A stretch of 64,000 nt of DNA, from assembly GCF_030406905.1 (NCBI RefSeq), contig NZ_CP129137.1, forward strand, positions 5,104,001-5,168,000, in the 5' to 3' direction. Positions 8,284 to 17,058 of the stretch are shown in pieces (position 1 is the first letter of the stretch; every line of letters starts with the position of its first letter). The translations under genes and the position numbers were made by a program. The notes below the pieces were generated by a model. It made no database searches. It was not told the DNA's origin and saw only the letters and a list, made by a program, of their open reading frames with translations. This DNA is from Streptomyces sp. HUAS CB01 (lineage in GTDB: Bacteria > Actinomycetota > Actinomycetes > Streptomycetales > Streptomycetaceae).

Positions 8284-8627
8284 GGTGTTGCCTCTTCTGT
8301 GAGACGCGGCGCGAGGCGAACGCTGGGGGTTCTACCGCACCTGGGTACGGGTGCCGGCCGTGGATTGGCCGGAAGGCGCGGGACCACTGCCGTCGCTCGA
8401 GCGCTCGTGCCGCTGAGGTCCCCTCGTGTGGCGGAATGCGCACCGAGGGCTGTCGGGTCGGAGCCGATCGGGCCACCGACCGGGCATCCTCATTCAGAGG
8501 GCCCGCCGAATATCCGGCAGGCTTAATACCACTGTACCCCGGATTCGCGCATCTGTGTTGGCCGAATTCCCGGCCACCGTGTCGCGACGGGTGCTGACCA
8601 GGCCCTTCCACGGTACGGGCGGCGGGC

Positions 8628-8633
8628 TATTGT
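8628..8633 (+). promoter_or_regulatory. Candidate -10 of a leaderless promoter (ferritin-like gene)
   Basis: TATTGT lies 7 nt before ATG 8641, with no ribosome site. It favours ATG 8641 over the in-frame GTG 9 bp upstream, which lies inside the hexamer. Confidence 0.5.
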
Positions 8634-8640
8634 GCGCTTC

Positions 8641-9390
8641 ATGGAGACGCCTGACAACGCCACCGCGCCCGCCGCGGACGCCGCCGAAGAACTGACCGGG
8701 ATCGCCGCCCAGGACTGGGCCGCGGCCTCCGCCGACCCCCAGTACCGCGCCGCGGTCGTGGATCTGCTGGGCGCGCTCGCCTACGGCGAGCTGGCGGCCT
8801 TCGAGCGGCTCGCCGAGGACGCGAAGCTCGCGCCCACGCTGGCGGACAAGGCGGAGCTGGCGAAGATGGCCTCCGCGGAGTTCCACCACTTCGAGCGGCT
8901 GCGGGACCGGCTGACCGCGATCGAGACCGAGCCCACGAAGGCCATGGAGCCCTTCGCGGCCGCGCTGGACGAGTTCCACCGCCAGACCGCGCCGTCCGAC
9001 TGGCTGGAGGGCCTGGTCAAGGCCTACGTCGGCGACTCGATCGCCAGCGACTTCTACCGCGAGGTGGCCGTACGCCTGGACTCCGACACCCGGGCCCTCG
9101 TGCTCGCGGTGCTCGACGACACGGGTCACGGCAACTTCGCCGTGGAGAAGGTCCGTGCCGCGATCGAGGCGGACCCGAGGGTCGGGGGCCGGCTCGCGCT
9201 GTGGGCGCGCCGGCTGATGGGCGAGGCGCTGTCCCAGGCCCAGCGGGTCGTCGCGGAGCGCGACGCGCTGTCCACGATGCTCGTGGGCGGGGTGGCGGAC
9301 GGGTTCGACCTGGCGGCGGTCGGCGAGATGTTCACCCGGATCACCAAGGCCCACACGAAGCGTATGGCCGCGCTGGGGCTCGCCGCGTAA
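8641..9390 (+). CDS. Ferritin-like fold protein (MiaE-like)
   Basis: A 249-aa all-helical protein. Possible di-iron ligands are spread in the pattern of a ferritin-like four-helix bundle: GELAAFERLAEDA, ASAEFHHFERLRDRL (E-x2-H type) and a second pair in DDTGHGNFAVEKV with further acidic residues in helix 3 (GDSIASDFYREV). It resembles the tRNA hydroxylase MiaE group and the actinobacterial proteins next to rhlE, DUF3107 and a TetR gene, which is exactly the neighbourhood here. Start ATG 8641 is supported by TATTGT 7 nt upstream. It diverges from the helicase gene. The reaction is not established; a metal-dependent oxidase/hydroxylase role is inferred only from the fold. Confidence 0.8.
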   Translation: METPDNATAPAADAAEELTGIAAQDWAAASADPQYRAAVVDLLGALAYGELAAFERLAEDAKLAPTLADKAELAKMASAEFHHFERLRDRLTAIETEPTKAMEPFAAALDEFHRQTAPSDWLEGLVKAYVGDSIASDFYREVAVRLDSDTRALVLAVLDDTGHGNFAVEKVRAAIEADPRVGGRLALWARRLMGEALSQAQRVVAERDALSTMLVGGVADGFDLAAVGEMFTRITKAHTKRMAALGLAA

Positions 9391-9451
9391 CGACCGGGGG
9401 AGGGCCGGACCGCCCGGGCGCCGGGCGGGCCGCAGGGCCGGGCGGCGCGCG

Positions 9452-9724
9452 TCAGACGGTGGCTGATCGGCGCAGCCGCCGCGTCGCCGGCCGGATCAGC
9501 AGCGACAGCGTGACGGCGGCGACGAACACGGCGCCGAGGAGGGTGCCCAGCAGATGGCCGGAACCGAGTGCCGTGTGCGTCAGGTACGCGCCGAACAGGG
9601 CACCGAGCGTGCCCGCCGGGTACACCACGCGCCGTGCGGGGAGCCGGTCCGGAAGCCGTCGCAGGGCCGCCCAGGACAGCGCGAGTCCGAGCAGGACGGA
9701 GCCGAGAGCCTCCAGGATCACCAC
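9452..9724 (-). CDS. Small integral membrane protein
   Basis: A 90-aa protein with three likely membrane segments (VILEALGSVLLGLALSWAAL, a middle stretch around AGTLGALFGAYLTHTALG and LLGTLLGAVFVAAVTLSLLI) and a basic C-terminus RPATRRLRRSATV that should stay in the cytoplasm. Start GTG 9724 has GAGGTG about 8 nt upstream. It sits between the ferritin-like gene (convergent) and DUF3107; from memory a small membrane protein occupies the equivalent position in mycobacteria. No function is known and there are no charged residues of a transporter. The 18-bp hairpin at 9856-9894 separates it from the upstream minus-strand gene. Confidence 0.75.
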   Translation of the reverse strand: MVILEALGSVLLGLALSWAALRRLPDRLPARRVVYPAGTLGALFGAYLTHTALGSGHLLGTLLGAVFVAAVTLSLLIRPATRRLRRSATV

Positions 9725-9855
9725 GGATCACCTCACGGACGGCGGGGGCGGATCGGGTCGTAGCCCGTCCTACCCGGACCGACCGGAAAACAACCCTCGA
9801 CTCCACCCGATCACCGCTGGACACACCGGCCGTGCCGGGGTAGCGGGCGGACATA

Positions 9856-9894
9856 CGGAAGGGCCCGGCGGGCGATGCCCGCCGGGCCCTTCCG
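9856..9894 (-). terminator. Terminator of DUF3107 gene
   Basis: A perfect 18-bp inverted repeat with a 3-nt loop (9856-9873 and 9877-9894), 12 bp after the DUF3107 stop. Confidence 0.88.
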
Positions 9895-9905
9895 GCAGTC
9901 GGTGC

Positions 9906-10133
9906 CTAGAGCGCGCCGAAACCCACGCGGCGCGTGGTCGGCTCGCCGATCTCGACGTAGGCGACGCGGTCGGCCGGTACCAGCACCTTGCGTCCCTTGT
10001 CGTCGGTCAGGCTGAGCAGCTGCGCCTTGCCGGCCAGAGCGTCGGCGACCGCCTGCTCGACCTCCTCGGCGGTCTGACCGCTCTCCAGAACGATCTCCCG
10101 GGGCGCGTGCTGCACGCCGATCTTGACCTCCAC
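9906..10133 (-). CDS. DUF3107 family protein (TB9.4-like)
   Basis: A 75-aa protein with the compact sequence of DUF3107: VEVKIGVQHAPREIVLES, the helix QTAEEVEQAVADALAG and the strands LLSLTDDKGRKVLVPADR and VAYVEIGEPTTRRVGFG. GTG 10133 is chosen over the longer frame because GGAGGGAC lies about 7 nt upstream and the family begins MEVKIG. It is the homologue of mycobacterial TB9.4, an abundant antigen that neighbours a TetR gene there too. The alternating strand pattern resembles an ATP-binding-like or ubiquitin-like small fold, but no biochemical role is known to me. Cytoplasmic and acidic. Confidence 0.92.
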   Translation of the reverse strand: MEVKIGVQHAPREIVLESGQTAEEVEQAVADALAGKAQLLSLTDDKGRKVLVPADRVAYVEIGEPTTRRVGFGAL

Positions 10134-10263
10134 GGCTATGTCCCTCCGAACGGTCAGCGATGCGCGGTCAGCCGCGCCGTACGCAGCACACATTAGCCCG
10201 GTGAGGCGACGTCACACGGCTCAGCCGTGCACGCCCGCAGCGAACAGCGGCGCGGCCGGGCCG

Positions 10264-10917
10264 TCACTGGCCGTCGCCGAGGCCCTCGGCCGAGTGCAGC
10301 GGGAAGCCCGCGATACCGCGCCAGGCCAGCGAGGTCAGCAGCTGCACCGCCGTGTCGCGCGGGATGCCCGAGCTGCTGGAGAGCCAGTACCGGGCGACCA
10401 CCTGCGAGACGCCGCCGAGCCCCACGGCCAGCAGCATGGACTCGTCCTGCGACAGTCCGGTGTCCTCGGCGATCACCTCGGAGATGGCCTCCGCGCACTG
10501 CAGCGACACGCGCTCCACGCGCTCGCGCACGGCGGGCTCGTTCGTGAGGTCGGACTCGAAGACCAGCCGGAACGCGCCGCCCTCGTCCTCGACGTACGCG
10601 AAGTACGCGTCCATCGTGGCCGCGACGCGCTGCTTGTTGTCCGTCGTCGAGGCCAGGGCGCCGCGCACGGCCTGCAGCAGCGACTCGCAGTGCTGGTCCA
10701 GCAGCGCCAGGTAGAGCTCCAGCTTCCCGGGGAAGTGCTGGTAGAGCACCGGCTTGCTGACGCCGGCGCGCTCCGCGATGTCGTCCATCGCCGCGGAGTG
10801 GTACCCCTGGGCGACGAAGACCTCCTGGGCCGCGCCCAGGAGCTGGTTGCGTCGGGCACGGCGCGGCAGGCGCGTGCCTCGCGGGCGCGCCGCCTCTGTC
10901 TGCTCGATGGCTGTCAC
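10264..10917 (-). CDS. TetR/AcrR family transcriptional regulator
   Basis: A 217-aa TetR-family repressor. The DNA-binding domain is residues ~18-65: RRARRNQLLGAAQEVFVAQG, then the helix-turn-helix MDDIAERAGVSKPVLYQHF with the family-specific YQHF end. The C-terminal ligand/dimer domain starts at KLELYLALLDQHCE. GTG 10917 has GGGAGG about 5 nt upstream. It matches the actinobacterial regulator adjacent to DUF3107 (Rv3208 in mycobacteria, from memory). Immediately upstream is CGGTAACCG, a 9-bp palindrome around 10996-11004 that could be its operator; this is conjecture. Targets and ligand are unknown; autoregulation is the usual arrangement. Confidence 0.9.
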   Translation of the reverse strand: MTAIEQTEAARPRGTRLPRRARRNQLLGAAQEVFVAQGYHSAAMDDIAERAGVSKPVLYQHFPGKLELYLALLDQHCESLLQAVRGALASTTDNKQRVAATMDAYFAYVEDEGGAFRLVFESDLTNEPAVRERVERVSLQCAEAISEVIAEDTGLSQDESMLLAVGLGGVSQVVARYWLSSSSGIPRDTAVQLLTSLAWRGIAGFPLHSAEGLGDGQ

Positions 10918-11080
10918 GCCGCCTCCCACGTTCGATGTCACAAGCACAGTGTTCCGTGCGTGCGCTCTGCGCTCGCGCCCGCCATCGTACTTTTCGGTAA
11001 CCGTGGTGTGCGCGGTGCGGGCGCAGAATTTCACGTACCGGACGCCCGCGGTAGGTGGTGGCCCCAAGAATCCGAACAGA

Positions 11081-11323
11081 TCAGCGGTAGTCGTCCTCGT
11101 CGAGGGCCACCACCCTGGCCTGCTCCTGGGCGTCCGCCTCGTTCGCCTTCGCCGGGTCGATGCCCGTCAGCGGCTCGTCGCCGACCGGTCGCACCTCCGT
11201 GTGCTGCTCGGCGGCGTCCGCCTCGGGCGTCTCCTCGTCGAGCTCCTCCAGCTCCTCGAATTCGTTCGGCGTCCCCTGGTCGTCCTCCGTGAAGGTTCCC
11301 GGGTCCGTCGGGTCGGCAGCCAT
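11081..11323 (-). CDS. Acidic 80-aa protein of unknown function
   Basis: An 80-residue, very acidic, probably disordered protein (MAADPTDPGTFTEDDQG at the N-terminus, a Glu-rich FEELEELDEETPEADAAEQ centre and a VVALDEDDYR tail). A convincing ribosome site (AGAGGAAAGGG) precedes ATG 11323. The composition is unlike a chance open frame and I recall similar acidic proteins at this locus in other Streptomyces. It lacks Cys, signal peptide and membrane segment. The gene ends about 160 bp before the TetR start on the same strand. A charged adaptor or a decoy for a basic partner is possible; I do not assign a function. Confidence 0.7.
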   Translation of the reverse strand: MAADPTDPGTFTEDDQGTPNEFEELEELDEETPEADAAEQHTEVRPVGDEPLTGIDPAKANEADAQEQARVVALDEDDYR

Positions 11324-11450
11324 CTGGATCCCTTTCCTCTGGGGCGGTCAGCCAGGAGCGAGTACCCCGTAATCGAGCCTATGAGCATGCTCGGCCGGAC
11401 GCTATGCGGTGTGTGACGCCGAACACAGGTTCCGTCGCGTGATCGTCTCG

Positions 11451-11456
11451 TAACAT
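11451..11456 (+). promoter_or_regulatory. Candidate -10 of a leaderless promoter (hydrolase)
   Basis: TAACAT lies exactly 7 nt before ATG 11464; the spacer is TGCCCCC with no ribosome site. Confidence 0.55.
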
Positions 11457-11463
11457 TGCCCCC

Positions 11464-12423
11464 ATGTCTTCGACCGAGCTGCCGGGAACCCGCGCCGCCG
11501 AGCAGGCTCAGCGGATCCGTTCCGTGCGGGTGGCCGAGGGGGAGGAGCTGCGCTCCGTGGCGCTCCCGGGCCTGACGCTCACGGTGCGCGCCCGTCCGCC
11601 CGCCCGGACCGGGCTGCCCCCGGCGCTCTTCGTCCACGGTCTGGGCGGCTCGTCGCAGAACTGGACGACGCTGATGGCGGCGCTGGAGGACACGGTGGAC
11701 GGCGAGGCCGTCGACCTGCCGGGCTTCGGGAACTCCCCGCCGCCCGACGACGGCAACTACTCGATCACGGCCCACGCCCGTGCGGTGATCCGGCTGCTCG
11801 ACGCGGGCGGACGCGGCCCCGTCCATCTGGTGGGGAACTCGCTGGGCGGCGCGGTCGTCACCCGGGTCGCGGCCGTCCGCCCCGATCTCGTGACCACCCT
11901 CACCCTCGTCTCGCCCGCCCTGCCGGAGCTCCGGGCCCAGCGCAGCGCCTGGCCCACCGCGGCACTCGGCCTGCCCGGCGTCGCCCCGCTGTTCCAGCGG
12001 CTGACGCGCGGCTGGACGGCCGAGATGCGGGTCCGCGGCGTGCTGTCCCTCTGTTACGGGGACCCGGGCCGGGTGACCGACGAGGCCCTCCTCCACGCCG
12101 TGGAGGAGATGGAGCGCCGGCTGGAACTGCCGTACTTCTGGGACGCCATGGCCCGCTCGGCGCGCGGTCTGGTCGACGCGTACACGCTGGGAGGCCAGCA
12201 CGGTCTGTGGCGCCAGGCGCAGCGGGTGCTCGCACCGACGCTGCTGGTCTACGGCTGCCGGGACCAACTGGTCTCGTACCGCATGGCGCGTCGGGCGAAC
12301 GCCGCGTTCCGCGACTCGCGGCTGCTGACCCTCCCGGACGCGGGCCACGTCGCCATGATGGAGTATCCGGAGACGGTCGCAGAGGCCGTACGGCAACTGC
12401 TCGACGACAGCACGAGGAGCTGA
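11464..12423 (+). CDS. Alpha/beta hydrolase
   Basis: A 319-aa alpha/beta hydrolase. The oxyanion strand is ALFVHGLGGSSQNW, the nucleophile elbow is HLVGNSLGGAVV (Ser in G-N-S-L-G, about residue 127), the acid is in LVYGCRDQLVSY and the catalytic His is in LPDAGHVAMMEYPE. The order and about 125-residue lid fit lipase/esterase or epoxide-hydrolase-like members. Its probably leaderless start is at ATG 11464. The DUF3152 gene begins 9 bp after the stop, so the two are likely one operon. From memory a hydrolase annotated LipV lies in the corresponding mycobacterial region. No signal peptide. The substrate is unknown. Confidence 0.9.
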   Translation: MSSTELPGTRAAEQAQRIRSVRVAEGEELRSVALPGLTLTVRARPPARTGLPPALFVHGLGGSSQNWTTLMAALEDTVDGEAVDLPGFGNSPPPDDGNYSITAHARAVIRLLDAGGRGPVHLVGNSLGGAVVTRVAAVRPDLVTTLTLVSPALPELRAQRSAWPTAALGLPGVAPLFQRLTRGWTAEMRVRGVLSLCYGDPGRVTDEALLHAVEEMERRLELPYFWDAMARSARGLVDAYTLGGQHGLWRQAQRVLAPTLLVYGCRDQLVSYRMARRANAAFRDSRLLTLPDAGHVAMMEYPETVAEAVRQLLDDSTRS

Positions 12424-12431
12424 TCCGGGGC

Positions 12432-13766
12432 GTGGGACGACACAGCCGCAAGGGCCCCGCACCCAAGGCCGCCGACACCAGGGGCACTTCCGGCGCCGCG
12501 GGCTCACCCGCCGTTCCCGGCAGCGGCCGGCGCAGGCGGCAGGGCGGCCCGCCGGAGCACTCGGGCCCCGCGGCCGACGGCACACCGGCGCACGGCGTAC
12601 CGCAGGTGCGCGGCGGTCACCCCCAGCAGTACGAGGCGGGCGGCGGCTGGGGCGGCCAGCCCCCGGCCGGCGGACGGTACGGCGACTGGCAGGGCGTCCC
12701 GCGCGGCCACACCGCCGCCACCACCGGCCGGCACCCGGGCGCGTCGTCCACCGCCACGACCGGACAGTTCCCGGCCGTCCCGCCGGGTGCCCGGCAGCGG
12801 CCGCCGATCGGTGCGGGGGCCCGTATCCCGGGCCCGCGCCGGGAGTTCGTCGAGGCCTTCGACCAGCCGCCGCCCTCCGACGAGCGCGAGCAGGGCGCGG
12901 GGACCGCACCCGACGACGGCGGCGGCGACGACGGGACCCCCGCCAAACACGCCCGCGGCCGTACCGTCACGGGTGTCGCGGCCGCCGCGGTGACGACCGT
13001 TCTCGCGGTCGTGGTCGCCGGGCAGGTCACCGACACCGGGCCCGCGTCCACCGCCACCCAGGCGGCCGAGGGCGCCGAGCGGATCACGGAGGACGGCGCG
13101 TCGCGCTCCGACCAGCGCGTGGTGCCGCCGCAGCGGGCGGCACCGGCGGCCCCCGCCGCACCGCCCACGTACGCGCAGTTGATGACCCGGCAGTTCCCGC
13201 TCGATCCCGGGCTCAAGGGGTCGGGGAAGTTCGAGGCGGTCCCGGGCCTGGACCGGGCGCCCGGCAAGGGCCGGAAGGTCCGCTACCGGGTCGACATCGA
13301 GCAGGGACTCGGCCTCGACGGGAAGCTGTTCGCGGAAGCCGTCCAGAAGACCCTCAACGACGACCGCAGCTGGGCGCACGGCGGTGCCATGACCTTCGAG
13401 CGGATCTCCTCGGGGGAACCCGAGTTCGTCATCACGCTGGCGAGTCCGGGCACCACCGGGACCTGGTGCGCCAAGTCGGGCCTCGACACCGTCTCCGGCA
13501 ACGTCTCCTGCGACTCCGCCTCCACGGATCGCGTGATGATCAACGCGTACCGCTGGGCCCAGGGTTCGGAGACGTACGGGGCCAAGGCGATGCTGGCCTA
13601 CCGCCAGATGCTGATCAACCACGAGGTCGGCCACCGTCTCGGCCACGACCATGTGAACTGCCGCACGCCGGGCGCCCTCGCTCCCGTGATGCAGCAGCAG
13701 ACGAAGTCGCTGGACATCGACGGGATCAAGTGCCGCCCCAACCCCTGGGCGCATCCGGGGGATTGA
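12432..13766 (+). CDS. DUF3152 protein, membrane-anchored metzincin-like protease
   Basis: A 444-aa protein. Residues 1-175 are low-complexity Gly/Pro/Arg-rich and cytoplasmic; a single hydrophobic segment VTGVAAAAVTTVLAVVVAG (about 178-196) anchors it; the extracellular C-terminal domain (about 245-444) is DUF3152. That domain contains NHEVGHRLGHDHVNC, an extended HExxH-xx-G-H-x-H zinc site typical of metzincin-type peptidases, and conserved Cys in WCAKSG, VSCDSAS and IKCRPNPW that may form disulphides. GTG 12432 directly follows the hydrolase. The expected role is an exported zinc peptidase or peptidoglycan/protein-processing enzyme; activity has not been shown for the family to my knowledge. 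The family lies beside moeZ in mycobacteria too. Confidence 0.88.
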   Translation: MGRHSRKGPAPKAADTRGTSGAAGSPAVPGSGRRRRQGGPPEHSGPAADGTPAHGVPQVRGGHPQQYEAGGGWGGQPPAGGRYGDWQGVPRGHTAATTGRHPGASSTATTGQFPAVPPGARQRPPIGAGARIPGPRREFVEAFDQPPPSDEREQGAGTAPDDGGGDDGTPAKHARGRTVTGVAAAAVTTVLAVVVAGQVTDTGPASTATQAAEGAERITEDGASRSDQRVVPPQRAAPAAPAAPPTYAQLMTRQFPLDPGLKGSGKFEAVPGLDRAPGKGRKVRYRVDIEQGLGLDGKLFAEAVQKTLNDDRSWAHGGAMTFERISSGEPEFVITLASPGTTGTWCAKSGLDTVSGNVSCDSASTDRVMINAYRWAQGSETYGAKAMLAYRQMLINHEVGHRLGHDHVNCRTPGALAPVMQQQTKSLDIDGIKCRPNPWAHPGD

Positions 13767-13958
13767 CCCGCGGGCCGTGCAGTGGCCGGCTCGCCGCGGC
13801 GTATCCCTCCGCGGCACGTCCGCGGATCGAGACGGTCGTCTCGGCGCGCGCCGCGGCGCACGGAGGGAACTGGCCTCGGTCTGACGGAACGTGATGGAAA
13901 CCGCTTGTAGCGCGACCGAACGCTACGAGACGGGGAAAGTTACGTGCATTCACCCCTT

Positions 13959-13996
13959 CCGGTGGCGCGATGGACAACCGTCCGTCGCGCCACCGG
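13959..13996 (+). promoter_or_regulatory. Perfect 12-bp hairpin upstream of polysaccharide operon
   Basis: Arms 13959-13970 and 13985-13996 with a 14-nt loop, followed after about 14 nt by a run of five T. It lies 78 bp before the glycosyltransferase start inside the 308-bp gap 13767-14074. It is either a terminator for the preceding gene or an attenuator in the operon leader. A second weaker repeat, GTAGCG with CGCTAC, lies at about 13907-13926. No gene is visible in this gap. Confidence 0.6.
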
Positions 13997-14074
13997 CGTA
14001 TCCGCATAGCTTTTTCCCGCTGCGGGCCGCCGGACCGAAGGTGGCCGCCCACACAGGAGATCGGGGGTGCACTC

Positions 14075-15736
14075 GTGCGGATCGGGCTGCTCACGGATGG
14101 TGGTTATCCGTATGCGACGGGTCAGTCCAGGCTCTGGTGCGACCGGCTCGTGCGCGGGCTGACCCAGCACGACTTCGACGTGTACGCGCTCAGCCGCTCG
14201 GCCCACCAGGAGGAGCAGGGCTGGGTGGAACTGCCGCGCCACGTGCAGCGGGTGCGGACGGCGCCCCTCTGGGCGCCGGAGGACGACGGGCGCACCTACG
14301 GCCGCCGTGAACGGCGCGCGTTCGCCGCCCACTTCGCCTCCCTCGCCGCCGCCGTGTGCTCCGGCGGCGACCCGGAGGCCTTCGCCGACGGGCTGTACGG
14401 GCTCGCCGGGCTCGCCCGGGAGCGCGGCGGACTGTACGCCGCGCTGCGCTCCGAACTCGCCGTGCGCACACTGGAGTCCGCCTGCCGCGCCCCCGGCGCG
14501 CGCCAGGCCGTGCACACCGCTGCGGTCCCCGACTACCTCGCCTTCACCGACGAGCTCGAGCGTGCGCTGCGCCCGCTCTCGCTCGACTGGTACGGGGACG
14601 ACTCCCTCGGCGCGGTCGACCTCTGCCACGCCGCGTCCGGCGGCACGGCGGCCCTGCCCGGACTTCTGGCCAAACGCTTCTTCGGGGTACCGCTGCTGGT
14701 CACCGAGTACGGGGTGCAGCTGCGCGCGCACTACCTCGCGGCCCACGACGCGCCCCTCGCGGCGCCCGTGCGCTCCCTGCTCGCGGCCTTCCACGGGTGC
14801 CTCGCCTCGGAGGTCTACCGGCAGGCGTCCGTCATCACCCCGGGGAACACCCACGCCAGACGCTGGCAGGAGAAGTGCGGCGCCGACCCGGCCCGGCTGC
14901 GCACGGTCTACCCCGGCATGGACGCCGAGCGCTTCACCGCGGTGGGGGAGGGGGACGACTCCGGCGACCCGCACACCCTCGTCTGGGTCGGCAGGATCGA
15001 GCCCGCCAAGGACCTCATCGCGCTGCTCCACGCCTTCGCGGAGGTGCGCAAGGAGGAGCCCGGGGCGCGGCTGCGGATTCTCGGTGCCCCCGTGACCGGC
15101 CCCGAGTCCGGTGCCTATCTCGCACACTGCAGGGCCCTGGCCGCACAGCTCTTCCCCGACGAGGCCGCGGACGCGCACGCCGTCGGCGACAACCCCGTCT
15201 CCTTCGAGGAGATAGGCGGTCCGGAGGCCCCGGATCTCGCCGACGCCTACGCCGCCGGAGCGGTGATCGTCCTGTCCAGCGTCGTCGAGGGCTTCCCGAT
15301 CAGCCTGGTGGAGGCGATGTTCTGCGGCCGGGCGACCGTGTCCACCGACGTCGGCGCCGTCGTCGAGGTCATCGGCGGCACGGGGCTCGTGGTCCCTCCG
15401 CGCAACCCCCGGGCGCTCGCGGACGCCTGTCTGGCCCTGCTGCGCGACCCCGAGCGCCGCGAACGGCTCGGCGCGGCGGCCCGCGCCCGGGCGCTCGAAC
15501 TCTTCACCGTCGAGCAGAACCTCGCCGCGTTCCGCGGCATCTACCTGGAGCTCATCTCCCACAGCCCGGTCCACCGCGACGCGGACGCCGTCGACGGCGA
15601 CGGCGAACCCGTTCCCTTCGCCACCCCGGCGGAGGCCCATGTCCCCGGTCACTGGACCGGCCGCCGCACCCGCCCCCGCTGGGCGGACCCCGCATCCATC
15701 ACCACCGCGGCCGCACCAGGAGGGCCCGATGTCTGA
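14075..15736 (+). CDS. PelF-like GT4 glycosyltransferase (DUF3492 type)
   Basis: A 553-aa GT-B glycosyltransferase. The N-terminal domain starts MRIGLLTDGGYPYATG, the pattern of DUF3492/PelF proteins, and continues with LLVTEYGVQLR and the VITPGNTHARRWQ linker. The C-terminal GT4 domain has the donor-binding VWVGRIEPAKDLIALLHAF (Arg and Lys that contact the nucleotide diphosphate) and the EX7E motif VVEGFPISLVEAMFCG. PelF is the cytosolic polymerase that uses UDP-GalNAc/UDP-GlcNAc to build Pel. GTG 14075 is chosen because it gives the family N-terminus and follows GGGGGTG. Its stop overlaps the next start by 8 bp (ATGTCTGA). Membership is clear; that it makes a Pel-like polymer is inference. 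Confidence 0.85.
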   Translation: MRIGLLTDGGYPYATGQSRLWCDRLVRGLTQHDFDVYALSRSAHQEEQGWVELPRHVQRVRTAPLWAPEDDGRTYGRRERRAFAAHFASLAAAVCSGGDPEAFADGLYGLAGLARERGGLYAALRSELAVRTLESACRAPGARQAVHTAAVPDYLAFTDELERALRPLSLDWYGDDSLGAVDLCHAASGGTAALPGLLAKRFFGVPLLVTEYGVQLRAHYLAAHDAPLAAPVRSLLAAFHGCLASEVYRQASVITPGNTHARRWQEKCGADPARLRTVYPGMDAERFTAVGEGDDSGDPHTLVWVGRIEPAKDLIALLHAFAEVRKEEPGARLRILGAPVTGPESGAYLAHCRALAAQLFPDEAADAHAVGDNPVSFEEIGGPEAPDLADAYAAGAVIVLSSVVEGFPISLVEAMFCGRATVSTDVGAVVEVIGGTGLVVPPRNPRALADACLALLRDPERRERLGAAARARALELFTVEQNLAAFRGIYLELISHSPVHRDADAVDGDGEPVPFATPAEAHVPGHWTGRRTRPRWADPASITTAAAPGGPDV

Positions 15737-16970
15737 CCCCACCGCCCCCGTCCCGGCCGGCAGAACCATCACCGCGCGGCAACCCGAGCCGGAGCGAGGC
15801 CCGGTCGTCGCCGTGGCCGCCGCACCTCGGCGGGCCGCCGGTGCCGTCGCCCGCACGACCCGTTCGGCGGAACCGGCGGGGAAGGAGCAGGCCGCAGGAG
15901 GGGCCGACGGAGCCGTCCGTGCCAGGACCGGCCGCCGCGGGCCCGCCGACCCCGTGAAGGCCCTCATGCACCGCCACCGCGAACTGTGCGAACGGGCCGT
16001 CGATCCGCTGGAGATCGCCGCCGGCCTGGAGGCCCACGGCGTCACCGACCGGACCGCCGCCCGCTTCCGGCACCGCGACGTCTTCTCCCTCGCCGAGGAG
16101 CTCTACGCCCGTGTGCCGCGCGGCGAGGAGACCCCGCCACTCGCGGAGGACGAGGACGCCGTCGCGCGCCCCGCACATCCGCTGTCCGCGATGACGCCGG
16201 GCGCGGTGGCCGTCCTCACGGCGGCCGGCCTCCGGCTCACCGACGGCGGAGTCCGGATCGGGGTGGGCGCGGCCGGGGCCGTCGGGCTGGCCGTGACGCT
16301 GGCCTGGAGCCTGCGGCGCGGCCCTCTGCGCGCCCCCGGGCGCACGGTGCCCGTCGCACGCTTCCTGGTGTGCTGGCTCGTGGCGTACGCGCTCCTCGGC
16401 GACGGGCTGCTGACCACCCTCGTCGCCGGTGGGCCCGACGGGCCCTGGCCGCTCGCGCCCGGCCCGCTCGTGGGCCTGGCCCTCGCCGTGGCGCCCGCCG
16501 CCTGGACCGCACGGCTGTTCTCCGCCCAGGCGCGGCGCCGGCTGGGCGGCAGCCGAGGGCTCGAGGAGTTCGCCGCGGGCACACGCCCCCTGCTGCTCGG
16601 CGGCGTCGCCCTCCACACCGGCTGCCTCATCGCCCTGCTCGTCCTCACGTCCCTGGTGCTGCCCGTGGCGCTCGCCCCGGCCGTCGCCCTCGGACTGCTG
16701 CTCTTCCTCGCCCGGCTGCTGACCGTGCACGGCTTCCCGCACGCGGCCGCGACCGGCCTCGGCCTCGCCTGTGCCGGTGAGGGGCTGGCACTGGCCACGG
16801 TCCTCGGCGGCCGCCTCCCCGGCTGCGGCTTCCTCGCCCGGCCCGTCGAGGCCGTAGTGGGCACCTGGGGTGTCGCCGCGGTGCCCGCCCTCGTGTGCGG
16901 CGCCGCCGCCCTCGGGCTGCTGGTCCATGCGACCGCCGCCCTCTCCCGGGCCTCGGCCCACACCACATGA
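15729..16970 (+). CDS. Polytopic membrane protein of the PelF-like operon
   Basis: A 413-aa protein. Residues 1-75 are low-complexity; about 76-130 form a soluble conserved-looking helical stretch (VKALMHRHRELCERAVDPLE, then TDRTAARFRHRDVFSLAEE); from about 155 to the end there are eight or nine hydrophobic segments, e.g. LLGGVALHTGCLIALLVLT and VALGLLLFLARLL. It is translationally coupled to the glycosyltransferase (ATGTCTGA overlap), so the two products probably work together. In Pel systems the glycosyltransferase pairs with the Wzx-like PelG; this protein is shorter and I see no clear PelG signature, so it may replace PelG or be a different partner. I do not recognise the family. Confidence 0.75.
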   Translation: MSDPTAPVPAGRTITARQPEPERGPVVAVAAAPRRAAGAVARTTRSAEPAGKEQAAGGADGAVRARTGRRGPADPVKALMHRHRELCERAVDPLEIAAGLEAHGVTDRTAARFRHRDVFSLAEELYARVPRGEETPPLAEDEDAVARPAHPLSAMTPGAVAVLTAAGLRLTDGGVRIGVGAAGAVGLAVTLAWSLRRGPLRAPGRTVPVARFLVCWLVAYALLGDGLLTTLVAGGPDGPWPLAPGPLVGLALAVAPAAWTARLFSAQARRRLGGSRGLEEFAAGTRPLLLGGVALHTGCLIALLVLTSLVLPVALAPAVALGLLLFLARLLTVHGFPHAAATGLGLACAGEGLALATVLGGRLPGCGFLARPVEAVVGTWGVAAVPALVCGAAALGLLVHATAALSRASAHTT

Positions 16971-17058
16971 CCCCGCACGCACCCCCCACGCACTCCCGCG
17001 GAGCCGACGCCGCGGGCGAATCCCACCCCTGCACCATCCCCCGAGGAGACAGACGACA

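Noticed and set aside
6319..8526. A 735-codon plus-strand open frame
   Set aside because: It lies opposite the DEAD-box gene, is Gly/Leu/Arg-rich low complexity and has no motif. It is a GC-driven shadow of the helicase repeats and core.
10985..11010. Palindrome CGGTAACCG upstream of the TetR gene as its operator
   Set aside because: Nine bases without further symmetry is too short to claim as a feature; it is mentioned only in the TetR entry.
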